Shown one piece after another: positions 25,028 to 35,124 of a DNA stretch of 64,000 bases. Within the stretch, counting starts at the first letter, position 1, and each line of letters opens with the position of its first letter. The position numbers and the translations under genes are program-made. The stretch spans positions 1 through 64,000 of the forward strand of contig NZ_RBIR01000003.1 of NCBI RefSeq assembly GCF_003634095.1, read 5' to 3'. This DNA is from Arthrobacter oryzae. GTDB lineage: Bacteria; Actinomycetota; Actinomycetes; Actinomycetales; Micrococcaceae. The notes beneath the pieces were generated by a model, which was not told the DNA's origin, did not search any database, and saw only the letters and a list, made by a program, of their open reading frames with translations.

Positions 25028-26251
25028 TCAGGAGGCTGCTGCCGAAGCAACGGCCAGGTTAGAGCGGTTTGTGCGGGTGCCCTTGGCGATCAATACAAGG
25101 GCAGGGACGGCGGCAAGCACAAGGGCCACCCCGTAGATCAGCGTGGTGTTCTTCATTCCGGCGACCGGCACCAGCAGGCCCGCCGCCACGGCCGGGACGC
25201 TGAAGCCGAGGTAGCAGATGACGTAGATGCTGGAAAGCATGCCGATGCGCTCGTTCGGATCGCACAGGGGAAGGGTCATGCGCATCGCGCCGAAGTAGCC
25301 GCTGCCGAACCCGACCCCGGCCACGGCCGTGCCGGCGAAGTACAGCGGCGCGGAGCCCAGTTGGACCGCCAGCACCGTGACCAGAATCCCCGAAATCAAC
25401 GCAATGACACCGGTGAGCAGCGTGTTCCGGTCCGACCAGCGCCGGACCACCAGGATGGCCAACGCACCGGGCACGAAGAGCGCAAAAAGCGCCAGGCCGC
25501 CGACCAGGACCGAGCCGTTCTTTGTCATGGCGTGCGCCAGCACCGGGCCCAGTGAGAGGTAGAAACCGGCAAGCGCCCAGGTCGCCGCCGCGACCGGCAT
25601 GGTGGCGGCCATGGTACGCCGGGCCGCCAGCGGAATCCTCGCCTCCGGGACCAGGGAGCGGACCGCCCCCGGCGCCTTGCGGCCCGCGCTGGGCATCCAC
25701 AGCAAGGTGGCCCCCAGGCCGAGGAGGAGCACGGCCACGACGAAGTACACGGCCTTGGTGGGCTCGGGCAGGAAACTGACCAGCGACGCCGAGCCAAGCG
25801 CCCCGACGGACAGCCCCACCGGGGAGGCCGCGCTGTTCACCAGGGATCCCCGGCCGCGCCGGGCGGCGCCTTCGAAGGCAAGCAGCGCCGCCCCGGCGGC
25901 ACCCATGGCCGCTCCCGTGGCAATTCCCTGCAGGGCCCGGGCTGCAATGAGGACTTCCGGTCCGGGAGCAAACGCGAACGTCATCATGGCCGCGACCTGC
26001 AGCCCCACCGCCCCCAGGAGGACCGGGCGGGTCCCCACGTGGTCCGCCAGTGAGCCCACAATCAGCAGCGTCAGCAGCACCGCCACGGCGTAGACGGCAA
26101 ACACGACCGTCACGGCCGCCGAGCCAAGGCCCCACTCCCGGGCATAAAACTCATACAGCGGCGACGGGGCCGAGGAGGCCCCGATGAAAACCGTCAGGAG
26201 GGCCGCGTGCAGCCAGAACGCGGTGCGGATGTTCTTCAATGCTCTTCCCAA
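25028..26251 (-). CDS. MFS transporter, drug-efflux type
   Basis: 407 residues with about 12 hydrophobic segments. The loop LIVGSLADHVGTRPVLLGAVGLQ after the second helix is the MFS motif A, and ALQGIATGAAMGAAGAALLAF resembles helix 4 of drug:proton antiporters. It probably exports a small molecule. The start is uncertain: TTG at 26251 gives MGRALKNIRT, but TTG at 26239 has GGGAAG at better spacing. It is divergent from a TetR gene 83 bases away, which is the usual regulator arrangement for an efflux gene, and is followed by the dehydrogenase gene. Confidence 0.85.
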   Translation of the reverse strand: MGRALKNIRTAFWLHAALLTVFIGASSAPSPLYEFYAREWGLGSAAVTVVFAVYAVAVLLTLLIVGSLADHVGTRPVLLGAVGLQVAAMMTFAFAPGPEVLIAARALQGIATGAAMGAAGAALLAFEGAARRGRGSLVNSAASPVGLSVGALGSASLVSFLPEPTKAVYFVVAVLLLGLGATLLWMPSAGRKAPGAVRSLVPEARIPLAARRTMAATMPVAAATWALAGFYLSLGPVLAHAMTKNGSVLVGGLALFALFVPGALAILVVRRWSDRNTLLTGVIALISGILVTVLAVQLGSAPLYFAGTAVAGVGFGSGYFGAMRMTLPLCDPNERIGMLSSIYVICYLGFSVPAVAAGLLVPVAGMKNTTLIYGVALVLAAVPALVLIAKGTRTNRSNLAVASAAAS

Positions 26252-26261
26252 CCTACTAAAA

Positions 26262-26325
26262 GCACAATCTGTGCATTAAGAGGCTAGCATTCGAAACCCG
26301 CACTAAAGCGAAGAATCTGCATTAA
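26262..26325. promoter_or_regulatory. candidate TetR operator region between MFS and tetR
   Basis: AATCTGTGCATTAA (26266-26279) and AATCTGCATTAA (26314-26325) are near-identical direct repeats, one beside each divergent start. The first overlaps the small palindrome GCACA-ATC-TGTGC (26262-26274); the second overlaps the TAACAT -10 of tetR. Binding by the TetR protein encoded next door would control both genes. Confidence 0.5.
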
Positions 26326-26334
26326 CATGGTGTG
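26323..26334 (+). promoter_or_regulatory. tetR -10 element, leaderless type
   Basis: TAACAT (26323-26328) fits TANNNT and stands exactly 6 bases before the ATG at 26335, with no Shine-Dalgarno in front of that ATG. Confidence 0.5.
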
Positions 26335-26913
26335 ATGATGGCTACAGCGACACCACGGCCCGGCGGCCGCAGCGCCCGGGTCCAGCAGGCGGTCCACCAG
26401 GCAGTCCGGTCCCTGCTGGAGGAGAACGGCGGGGACCGCACGGGCCTTTCGGTGCCCTTGGTGGCTGAACGCGCGGGCGTGAACTCGTCCACGATCTACC
26501 GGCGCTGGGGTGATCTGCAGCGGCTGCTCGCCGCAGTCGCCTCCAACCGGATGCTGCCCGAGCAGGTGGAGGACACCGGATCGTTGAGAGGGGACATGGA
26601 AGCCTGGTTCGAGCCCTACGTCGAGGAGTTTTCCTCGCCGCTCGGCCGCCAGGTGCTGCGGGACATGCTCGCCGACGGCGCGGTGACCCGGGATTACTTC
26701 GCCCTCATGCAGGGCCATGTCGAGGAGATCCGGGACCTCGCCCGGGCCCGCGGAGAAGCCGCGCCGGCGGCGCGGGAGATCATCGACGTCGTGGTGGCGC
26801 CGGTGATCTACCGGATCCTGTTCAATCACGAATCCGCTTCTGAGCTGCGGGTCCGCGACAGGATTGTCCGGCTGCTCGGCCCCGGGGGAGCCTCGGCGCC
26901 CCGGGACGACTAA
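26335..26913 (+). CDS. TetR-family transcriptional regulator
   Basis: 192 residues from the ATG at 26335, chosen because a TANNNT box stands 6 bases upstream; an in-frame GTG (26332) and ATG (26338) are alternatives. The helix-turn-helix is GLSVPLVAERAGVNSSTIYRRWGDLQRLLAAV, which follows the usual N-terminal helix AVHQAVRSLLEENGG. The C-terminal ligand domain is short and matches the TetR C-terminal type with PVIYRILFNHE. It probably represses the divergent MFS exporter and itself. Confidence 0.9.
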   Translation: MMATATPRPGGRSARVQQAVHQAVRSLLEENGGDRTGLSVPLVAERAGVNSSTIYRRWGDLQRLLAAVASNRMLPEQVEDTGSLRGDMEAWFEPYVEEFSSPLGRQVLRDMLADGAVTRDYFALMQGHVEEIRDLARARGEAAPAAREIIDVVVAPVIYRILFNHESASELRVRDRIVRLLGPGGASAPRDD

Positions 26914-26953
26914 ACTCGGACCCAGCCCACCCACCACCATGCGAGGAGCCCCC

Positions 26954-28009
26954 ATGCGCGCCACCATCATCCACGGTCCCGGCGACATCCGCGTCGAAGA
27001 CCGCGAGTACCCCACGGTCCAGCTGCCCACCGACGTCGTTGTGAAGGTCACGGCCTCCTGCGTCTGCGGCTCGGATCTGTGGCCCTACCGCGGGGTCAAG
27101 CCCACCCACAAGCCGTCCGCAATCGGACACGAGTTCATCGGGACGGTCGAAAGCATCGGCGAGGACGTCACTGAGCTCGCCGTCGGCGACTTCGTGATCG
27201 CGCCCTTCGTGGTCAGCTGCGGCAAGTGCCCCCAGTGCCTCGACGGCGTCACGGTCGCCTGCGACCACCTGGCCGGCTGGGGCGGCAAGGACGACGCCGG
27301 CTTGGGCATCGACGGCGGCCAGGGCCAGGCGGTCCGCGTCCCGCTCGCCGAGTCCACGCTGGTCAAGGTTCAGGGCGTCACGGATCCTGACGACGCCCTC
27401 CGTGCCAGCCTGCTCACGCTTTCCGACGTCATGGCCACCGGCCACCACGCGGCCCTCGCGGCCAAGGTCGGCCCGGGCCGGACCGTGGTGGTGGTCGGCG
27501 ACGGTGCCGTCGGGCTTTGCGGTGTCCTCGCCGCCAAGCGCCTGGGCGCGGAACGGATCATCGCGATGTCCCGGCACGCCGACCGGCAGGCCATCGCCCG
27601 CGAATTCGGGGCCACGGACATCGTGGCCGAACGTGGCGACGACGGCGTGGCCAAGGTCCGCGAACTGCTCGGCGGTGTCCTGGCCGACTCCGTGCTGGAG
27701 TGCGTCGGGACCAAGGAATCCATGGACCAGGCGCTGCACAGCGTCCGTCCGGGCGGCGCCCTCGGCTTTGTCGGCGTCCCCACCGGCGGCGCGGAGGCCC
27801 CGCTGCGCTTCCTGTTCGACACCAACATCTCGATCGGCGGCGGCATGGCCCCGGCCCGGACGTACATCCCGGAACTGCTGGCCGACGTTCTCGCCGGCAC
27901 CATCAATCCGGGCCGGGTGTTCGACTCGGTCATGCCCCTTGAAGAGGCCCCCGAGGCCTACCGCGCCATGGACGAACGGCGCGCCATCAAGGTCCTGCTG
28001 ACTCCATAG
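26954..28009 (+). CDS. zinc-dependent alcohol dehydrogenase (MDR family)
   Basis: 351 residues. The catalytic zinc site is seen in CVCGSDLWPYRG and GHEFIGTVESIG, and the structural zinc loop has four cysteines in CGKCPQC followed by Cys eight residues later. The NAD(P) fold is RTVVVVGDGAVGLCGVLAAKRLGA. The C-terminus IKVLLTP is common to this subfamily. It oxidises an alcohol or reduces an aldehyde or quinone-type substrate; the substrate is not evident. The start is ATG at 26954 with GCGAGGAG upstream; the frame stays open upstream within tetR, but without family sequence. It follows tetR by 40 bases. Confidence 0.9.
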   Translation: MRATIIHGPGDIRVEDREYPTVQLPTDVVVKVTASCVCGSDLWPYRGVKPTHKPSAIGHEFIGTVESIGEDVTELAVGDFVIAPFVVSCGKCPQCLDGVTVACDHLAGWGGKDDAGLGIDGGQGQAVRVPLAESTLVKVQGVTDPDDALRASLLTLSDVMATGHHAALAAKVGPGRTVVVVGDGAVGLCGVLAAKRLGAERIIAMSRHADRQAIAREFGATDIVAERGDDGVAKVRELLGGVLADSVLECVGTKESMDQALHSVRPGGALGFVGVPTGGAEAPLRFLFDTNISIGGGMAPARTYIPELLADVLAGTINPGRVFDSVMPLEEAPEAYRAMDERRAIKVLLTP

Positions 28010-28054
28010 CCGGACTCCCGACGGCGGCGGCGCCGCGCCGCCCGCGGCCGCTTG

Positions 28055-28084
28055 CCCTCGCCCTTGCACCCGCAAGGGCGAGGG
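28055..28084 (+). terminator. hairpin after the alcohol dehydrogenase gene
   Basis: A perfect 13-bp stem (CCCTCGCCCTTGC with its reverse complement) and a 4-base loop ACCC stand 46 bases after the dehydrogenase stop. TCT follows rather than a T-run. It probably ends the transcript and separates it from the small gene at 28130. Confidence 0.65.
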
Positions 28085-28129
28085 TCTAGCGTGATGCCCA
28101 TCAGCATCCGCCGCCGTCGAGGAGCCATC

Positions 28130-28447
28130 ATGGCAAGGTTTGTGCAGATCATCGAATTCCAGTCGTCCCGCATCGAGGAGATCGAACAGCTCGGCCGGCC
28201 CTCGAGAACCGAGGGTTCCACGGCCCCGACGTTCGGACGCATCGTGGCCACGGCCGATCGCGACCGGCCCGGAACGTACCTCACGATCGTTGAGTTCGAC
28301 TCTTACGAGTCGGCCATGGAGAACTCCAACCGGCCTGAGACCTCCGAATTCGCCGCTCAGATGGCCGCATTGTGCGACGGTCCGCCGGTCTTCCGCAATC
28401 TCGATGTGATGTGGGAGGACACCGGCGAGGCCGACGCCGGCCAGTAG
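28130..28447 (+). CDS. small conserved protein, possible dimeric alpha/beta-barrel fold
   Basis: 105 residues from the ATG at 28130, which has GAGGAG 6 bases upstream. The sequence ARFVQIIEFQSSRIEEIEQLGRP...RIVATADRDRPGTYLTIVEFDSYESAMENSNRPETSEFAAQMAALCDGPPVFRNLDVMWEDTG suggests a beta-alpha-beta unit of the antibiotic-monooxygenase-like (dimeric alpha/beta-barrel) type. I do not recognise a specific function. It lies 95 bases before the rifampin phosphotransferase gene on the same strand, but a functional link is not shown. Confidence 0.7.
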   Translation: MARFVQIIEFQSSRIEEIEQLGRPSRTEGSTAPTFGRIVATADRDRPGTYLTIVEFDSYESAMENSNRPETSEFAAQMAALCDGPPVFRNLDVMWEDTGEADAGQ

Positions 28448-28542
28448 CCCCGCTGCATCGCTGGGCAGAGGGATCCCGCCGCCGGGCACAAGCCCGCACG
28501 CGGCCTTAGTTGAATACGCGAACCGGACGTGGGAGCAGGGAA

Positions 28543-31326
28543 ATGGGTTCTGCAGAGGGCGGGGCGCCGGAAAGTCTCGTCATGGATCTCAGTGAACTGG
28601 GCTCCGCTCCCCTGCCGCTCGCGGGCGGCAAGGCCGTGAACCTCGGCAGGCTCACGGCGGCCGGGTTCCCCGTGCCGCGCGGCTTTTGCCTGACCACCAC
28701 CGCCTACTGGAAGGCGGCCCCGGCCGGGCTCGAGGCACTCGCGGCCCGGCTCGACGCGGCGCAGCCGGGGCCGGCGCAGTCCGGCGCGGCCCACCCCGCT
28801 TTGGCCCGCGCCGAAGAGCACCCCCCGGCGGACCTGCGCGAACTGGCCAGGCAAGCGCGGGAACTGATCGTGACCGCGCCGATTCCCGCCGATGTGGATA
28901 GTGCCGTCCGCGCCGCGTACGCCGCCCTCGGACCCGGCGCCGCCGTGGCGGTCAGGTCCTCCGCCACGGCCGAGGACCTGCCGTTCGCCAGCTTCGCCGG
29001 ACTGCAGGATTCCTTCCTCAACATCTCCGGAGCCGACGCCGTGGTCGAGTCGGTCCGTCGCTGCTGGGCGTCCCTCTGGACCGAACGGGCGGTGGCCTAC
29101 CGAACCGCCAACGGGATCAGCCACCGCGAGGTCGGACTCGCCGTCGTCGTCCAGGACGTCATCGCAGCCGCCGCAGCCGGTGTCCTGTTCACCGCCAATC
29201 CCGTCACGGGCACCCGGACCGAAACGGTCATCGATGCTAGCGCCGGGCCGGGCCAGGCGGTGGTCTCCGGCAGTGTGAACCCGGACCATTTCGTCGTGGA
29301 TACGGCGACGGGACGTGTCCTGCTCCGCTCCCCGGAGCGGCCCCCGGCAGGCCGGCCGGCGGCCCTGGACGATGCCCGGATCCGCGAACTCTCGGCGCTG
29401 GGCGATACCATCCAACGGCTGTTCGGTGCCCCGCAGGATGTGGAATGGGTGATCGACGCTGACGGCAAAATCTGGGTGACGCAGTCGCGGCCCATCACCA
29501 CGTTGTATCCGTTGCCGGACCCGGCTGCCGCCGAACCTGTTGGCGCGGAGACACGCACCCCCACGGACACCCGCGTGTACCTGTGCGGCACCCTGCTCCA
29601 GGGCCTGACACGGCCGCTGACCCCCATCGGGCTCTATGTGCTGGGCTCAATGCGGAACCGCAAGGGGCTGTGGCAGTTCATCAACCCGGGGCTGCGGATG
29701 TATGTGGACATGACGCCGTTTGTCCACAACAAATACGGCCGCCGCTACCTGCTGCGGATGCTCCCGCTGGCCGACGGGAGGTCAGCCGCGGTTTTCCCGT
29801 CGCTGCTGGAGGATCCACGGTTCGGCCTGCGCGAGAGGCCGCCGCGGCGGAGGCGTCCCGGCGCCGCGGCAGCGCCGGCCGCGCAGCCGGAGGCAGGCCG
29901 GGTCCCAGCAGGCGGCGCGAACACCATGGACAACGTGTCCCTTCTGGTTCGGATCATTCCGGCCATGCTGCGGGCCGCGGTGCGGCCGGCAGCGGAACTG
30001 CGCCGCGCGTTCGACTACGGAAGGCGCCTCGAGAAGGAGATGGTCCTGCCGGAGCCGGCTACCGTCTTTGGCCGGCTCGATCACGCCGAGCACGTCCTGG
30101 ACCGCACAGTGGACGAACTGATGCTGGTCACACTGCCGGGGCCTTCTGTCGGGTATCTCATGCTGGCCGTCGCCCGCAGCCTGTTGCGAGGCATTGCTGA
30201 GCCGCGGGAACTCGAGGCGGTGCTGCGGGGGCTGCCGAACAACGTCACCACGGAGATGGACCTTGAACTCTGGCAACTGGCCGTCACCATCGGCGCGAAT
30301 GCCGCGTCCCGCGAGGTCTTCCTGGCACACAGTCCCGGAGAACTGGCCGCCATGTACGCGGCCGGCACCCTTCCCCCGGTGGCGCAGACCGGACTGGGCG
30401 CGTTCCTGGACCGCTACGGCCACCGTGCCGTGGCCGAGATTGACCTTGGCATGCCGCGCTGGTCGGAGAAGCCGGACCATATCCTCGGCATGATCTCGAA
30501 CTACCTCCGTGTGGAGGACCCAGAGCAGGCCCCCGACCGGCAGTTTGCCCGCGCGGAGGAACACGCGGAGGCCAGGATCCGGGACCTCGTGGAACGGACC
30601 CGGGCGGCGCGGGGCCGGCTCCGGGCCAGGGCGGTGGAGTTGTGCCTGCGCCGGACCCGGCAGCTGTCAGGGCTGCGCGAACTCCCGAAGTTCTACATCG
30701 TCCTCACGCTCGCGGAGATGCGCCGCCAGTTCACCGAGATCGGCGCCGAACTGGCCCGCTCGGGTTCTATCGCCGCCCCCGACGACGTGTATTTCCTGGA
30801 GTTCGACGAGGTCCGCGTGGGGTTGCGGGGCGCCGACCTCAAAGGCATTGTGGCGGACCGCCGCAGGCTTTACGACGTCGAACTGCGCCGCCGCCGGATT
30901 CCGCGGATCCTGCTCTCCGACGGCACGGACGTCGAGGCCGCGGTGATGGCGAAGTCCCCGGCTTCCGATGCCCTCGCCGGGACACCGGCGTCGGCCGGCA
31001 GCGCCACCGGAACCGTGCGGGTCATCCTGGATCCGGTGGGCGCCCACCTCGAGCCCGGGGAAATCCTCGTGGCGCCGTCCACCGACCCGGGCTGGACGCC
31101 GCTGTTCATGACCGCCGGCGCCCTGGTGATGGAGATGGGCGGGGTGATCTCGCACGGGGCCGTGGTGGCCCGCGAGTACGGCATCCCGGCCGTGGTGGGC
31201 GTGCCGGACGCGACCACCCTTCTGCGGACCGGGCAGAGAGTGACCGTGGACGGATCCGCCGGAACGGTGCGGCTGGTGGACGCCCCACTCTCGCCGGCAA
31301 AGTCCGCCGGCGCTCTGGCCGGATGA
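28543..31326 (+). CDS. rph: rifampin phosphotransferase (Rph-type, PEP-synthase-like)
   Basis: 927 residues, longer than characterised Rph (about 865). Domain order is ATP-binding (about 1-330, with GGKAVNLGRL, AVRSSATAEDLPFASFAGLQDSFLN and the end motif VTQSRPITTLYP), rifampin-binding middle (about 340-800, with PNNVTTEMDLELWQLA and GHRAVAEIDLGMPRWSEKP) and swivelling His domain (about 830-920). The phosphoryl-carrying residue is predicted as His871 in GGVISHGAVVAREYGIPAVVGV. Rph uses ATP to phosphorylate the rifamycin ansa-chain hydroxyl, giving AMP and phosphate. Middle-domain matches separate it from true PEP synthase. The extra length is mostly an Arg/Ala/Pro-rich linker near residues 440-475. 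The ATG at 28543 follows GGGAGCAGGG. An alternative natural substrate is possible. Confidence 0.86.
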   Translation: MGSAEGGAPESLVMDLSELGSAPLPLAGGKAVNLGRLTAAGFPVPRGFCLTTTAYWKAAPAGLEALAARLDAAQPGPAQSGAAHPALARAEEHPPADLRELARQARELIVTAPIPADVDSAVRAAYAALGPGAAVAVRSSATAEDLPFASFAGLQDSFLNISGADAVVESVRRCWASLWTERAVAYRTANGISHREVGLAVVVQDVIAAAAAGVLFTANPVTGTRTETVIDASAGPGQAVVSGSVNPDHFVVDTATGRVLLRSPERPPAGRPAALDDARIRELSALGDTIQRLFGAPQDVEWVIDADGKIWVTQSRPITTLYPLPDPAAAEPVGAETRTPTDTRVYLCGTLLQGLTRPLTPIGLYVLGSMRNRKGLWQFINPGLRMYVDMTPFVHNKYGRRYLLRMLPLADGRSAAVFPSLLEDPRFGLRERPPRRRRPGAAAAPAAQPEAGRVPAGGANTMDNVSLLVRIIPAMLRAAVRPAAELRRAFDYGRRLEKEMVLPEPATVFGRLDHAEHVLDRTVDELMLVTLPGPSVGYLMLAVARSLLRGIAEPRELEAVLRGLPNNVTTEMDLELWQLAVTIGANAASREVFLAHSPGELAAMYAAGTLPPVAQTGLGAFLDRYGHRAVAEIDLGMPRWSEKPDHILGMISNYLRVEDPEQAPDRQFARAEEHAEARIRDLVERTRAARGRLRARAVELCLRRTRQLSGLRELPKFYIVLTLAEMRRQFTEIGAELARSGSIAAPDDVYFLEFDEVRVGLRGADLKGIVADRRRLYDVELRRRRIPRILLSDGTDVEAAVMAKSPASDALAGTPASAGSATGTVRVILDPVGAHLEPGEILVAPSTDPGWTPLFMTAGALVMEMGGVISHGAVVAREYGIPAVVGVPDATTLLRTGQRVTVDGSAGTVRLVDAPLSPAKSAGALAG

Positions 31327-31427
31327 TCCGCGGCCCGCTGGCTTTTTATTCGCGCCGGGCGGACGCCGCCTACCGGTTGCGGCAGGTCCCCGCAGATCCC
31401 CTGCAGATCCGCCGTGGGCCAGGGGGT

Positions 31428-31439
31428 TATGTTAGGGGC
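31428..31439 (+). promoter_or_regulatory. hydrolase -10 element, leaderless type
   Basis: TATGTT (31428-31433) fits TANNNT and is followed by 6 bases and the ATG at 31440. It supports that start over an ATG at 31323 that overlaps the rph stop. Confidence 0.5.
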
Positions 31440-32393
31440 ATGGTTTCTGCCGGCAGGAACGCGCAGGGCACCCCGGTTCCCGAGCCCGAGGGCTTCGGTT
31501 CGGGGCTGGTGGATGATGCCGCCCGCCGGGACGCCGGGCTGCCGGACTTCGACTGGTCCGTCCTGCCGGAAGGCGTGGTACGCGGGGAGTTTCAGGCGCC
31601 CAGCGGTACCCTGGCGACCATTGCCAGCGGCGATCCAGAGCATACCCGCGTCCTGCTCATTCCGGGTGCGACCGGCTCCAAGGAAGATTTCGTCCTCATG
31701 CTGCCCGAGCTTGCCGCGGCCGGCTACTTCGTCCTCAGCTGCGACATTGCGGGGCAGTACGAATCCGCCCAGGCGGGCCCGGAAAACCTGGACCCGCCGC
31801 GGCCCCATTACGACTACGAACTCTTCCGTGACGACCTCATCGCCATGCTCGACGCCGGCGAAGGCGACGCACACGTCGTGGGCTACTCGTTCGCGGCCAC
31901 CGTCGCCCAGTTGGCTTTCCAGCAGCGGCCCGAGAAGTTCCGGAGCCTGACCTTGATCAGCTGCCCGCCGGAACCCGGGCAGTGCTTCCGCGGAGTGCGG
32001 TTCATCGGCTGGTTCAGCGGCTGGGTCAACGGCCGGGTGGGCACCGCCTTGATGATCTGGGGCATCCGCAGCAATGTCGCAAGGGTGGCGCCCAAGCGCC
32101 TGCGCTTTGTGAAAAGCCGTTTCGCGTATACGCGCCGCGCCTCGGTGGTCGACATCATCGGCCTCATGCAGCACACCCCCGACCTGCGGCAGCTGCTGGC
32201 GGCCGCGGCGCTGCCGAAGTTGGTCGCCGTCGGGGAACACGATCTCTGGCCGCTGGCGCTGCACCGCCGGTTCGCGCAGTCGATCGGGGCCAAAATTGCC
32301 GTCTACCGGGGCGGCCATAGCCCGAGTGAGACCTCGCCTTACCAAATCAGCCGGGACCTGATTGCGCTCTTCGATGGCCCCGCCGCGGCGTGA
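31440..32393 (+). CDS. alpha/beta hydrolase
   Basis: 317 residues. The core fold shows HTRVLLIPGATGSKEDFVLMLPELAAAGYFVLSCDIAGQYES, the nucleophile elbow GYSFAATVAQLAF, the acid region VAVGEHDLWPLALHRRFAQ and the catalytic His in YRGGHSPSETSPYQI. It looks like a cytoplasmic esterase or lipase-like hydrolase; the substrate is unknown. The start at 31440 is preferred because of the -10 box 6 bases upstream. An in-frame ATG at 31323 overlaps the rph stop codon (ATGA) and would add 39 residues of little family-like sequence, so readthrough coupling to rph remains possible. Rifamycin hydrolysis would be speculation. Confidence 0.85.
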   Translation: MVSAGRNAQGTPVPEPEGFGSGLVDDAARRDAGLPDFDWSVLPEGVVRGEFQAPSGTLATIASGDPEHTRVLLIPGATGSKEDFVLMLPELAAAGYFVLSCDIAGQYESAQAGPENLDPPRPHYDYELFRDDLIAMLDAGEGDAHVVGYSFAATVAQLAFQQRPEKFRSLTLISCPPEPGQCFRGVRFIGWFSGWVNGRVGTALMIWGIRSNVARVAPKRLRFVKSRFAYTRRASVVDIIGLMQHTPDLRQLLAAAALPKLVAVGEHDLWPLALHRRFAQSIGAKIAVYRGGHSPSETSPYQISRDLIALFDGPAAA

Positions 32394-32432
32394 CTGAAAC
32401 AAGTTCCCGATGCGAAGACCCCCGTCAGACCC

Positions 32433-32461
32433 TTGCACAGGGGGCCGCCGACCCGTACGTT
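32433..32461 (+). promoter_or_regulatory. cspA promoter
   Basis: TTGCAC (32433-32438), a 17-base spacer and TACGTT (32456-32461) form a good sigma-70-type promoter. The transcript would have a 5' leader of about 70-75 bases before the cold-shock gene, a length compatible with temperature-dependent leader structure. Confidence 0.65.
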
Positions 32462-32541
32462 GGGGGACAGCGGACGAATGTCTCCGCAGCCGTTGGCCTT
32501 ATGGCCGCCGGAGATCAGCAGCATTTCAGAAGGATAAAGGC

Positions 32542-32745
32542 ATGGCTACAGGCACAGTTAAATGGTTCAACGCCGAAAAGGGTTTTGGCTTCATTGCCCC
32601 GGATGACGGGTCGGCCGACGTTTTCGCCCACTACTCGGCAATCGCCACGAGCGGCTACCGCTCGCTGGACGAGAACCAGAAGGTTGAATTCGACGTCACG
32701 CAGGGCCCGAAGGGCCCGCAGGCAGAGAACATCCGCCCGCTCTAA
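32542..32745 (+). CDS. cspA: cold-shock protein (CspA family)
   Basis: 67 residues, the standard single cold-shock domain. RNP1 is KGFGFI and RNP2 is DVFAHYSAI; the rest ([34 protein letters not shown]) matches actinobacterial Csp proteins. It binds single-stranded RNA and acts as an RNA chaperone. The ATG at 32542 follows AGAAGGATAAAGG. It has its own promoter and strong terminator and is transcribed alone. Confidence 0.96.
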   Translation: MATGTVKWFNAEKGFGFIAPDDGSADVFAHYSAIATSGYRSLDENQKVEFDVTQGPKGPQAENIRPL

Positions 32746-32760
32746 GTACACAGGATAAAG

Positions 32761-32780
32761 TCCCGGCCGCCCGGCCGGGA
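32761..32780 (+). other. hairpin in cspA 3' region
   Basis: TCCCGGCC and GGCCGGGA (8-bp perfect stem, 4-base loop) lie 16 bases after the cspA stop and before the main terminator. It may protect the mRNA 3' end. Confidence 0.5.
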
Positions 32781-32800
32781 CACATTCCCCGAAGACCACA

Positions 32801-32835
32801 ACGCCCCTTACGGAGGATTCTTCCGTAAGGGGCGT
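32801..32835. terminator. bidirectional terminator between cspA and the KimA-like gene
   Basis: A 14-bp perfect stem (ACGCCCCTTACGGA with TCCGTAAGGGGCGT) with a 7-base loop is followed on the plus strand by TTGTGTT. It stands between the cspA end and the converging transporter gene end (32880), so it can serve both. Confidence 0.82.
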
Positions 32836-32879
32836 TTGTGTTCCCGGCGTGCATCCGGGCGCGGGTCCGGCGTCGGCGC

Positions 32880-34856
<1,977 letters not shown>

Positions 34857-35124
34857 AGTGTCCTTTCCACACGACGCACCGCGCCGCTTCCGTCCGCGAC
34901 AGTATCAGCGCCTGCGGCCGGCCAGGCCGTCCGGGGAACAATCCTGATGCTTCCTTAACGCGGCCCCTTAACGCCGCCGGTCAAGGCCCCGCCCCCGCGC
35001 AGAGTGGGAGCACACCTACGGCCACGTCAGGATCCGGGGCTTCACCGTCAAGGATGCGTTAAACCTTCTGTTCGGGGTTGCCCTCGCATCGCTTGCGCCC
35101 GCCTGCAAGTGACAGAATGACGAC

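Noticed and set aside
28055..28084. Rifamycin-associated element upstream of rph
   Set aside because: The CTTGC-N4-GCAAG hairpin has the wrong spacing for the element as I recall it, and it lies nearly 460 bases before rph. It fits a terminator of the dehydrogenase gene better.
34857..35124. c-di-AMP (ydaO-type) riboswitch before the KimA-like gene
   Set aside because: The 268-base region contains none of the conserved riboswitch blocks I know. I see only short CCTTAACGC direct repeats near 34953-34975.
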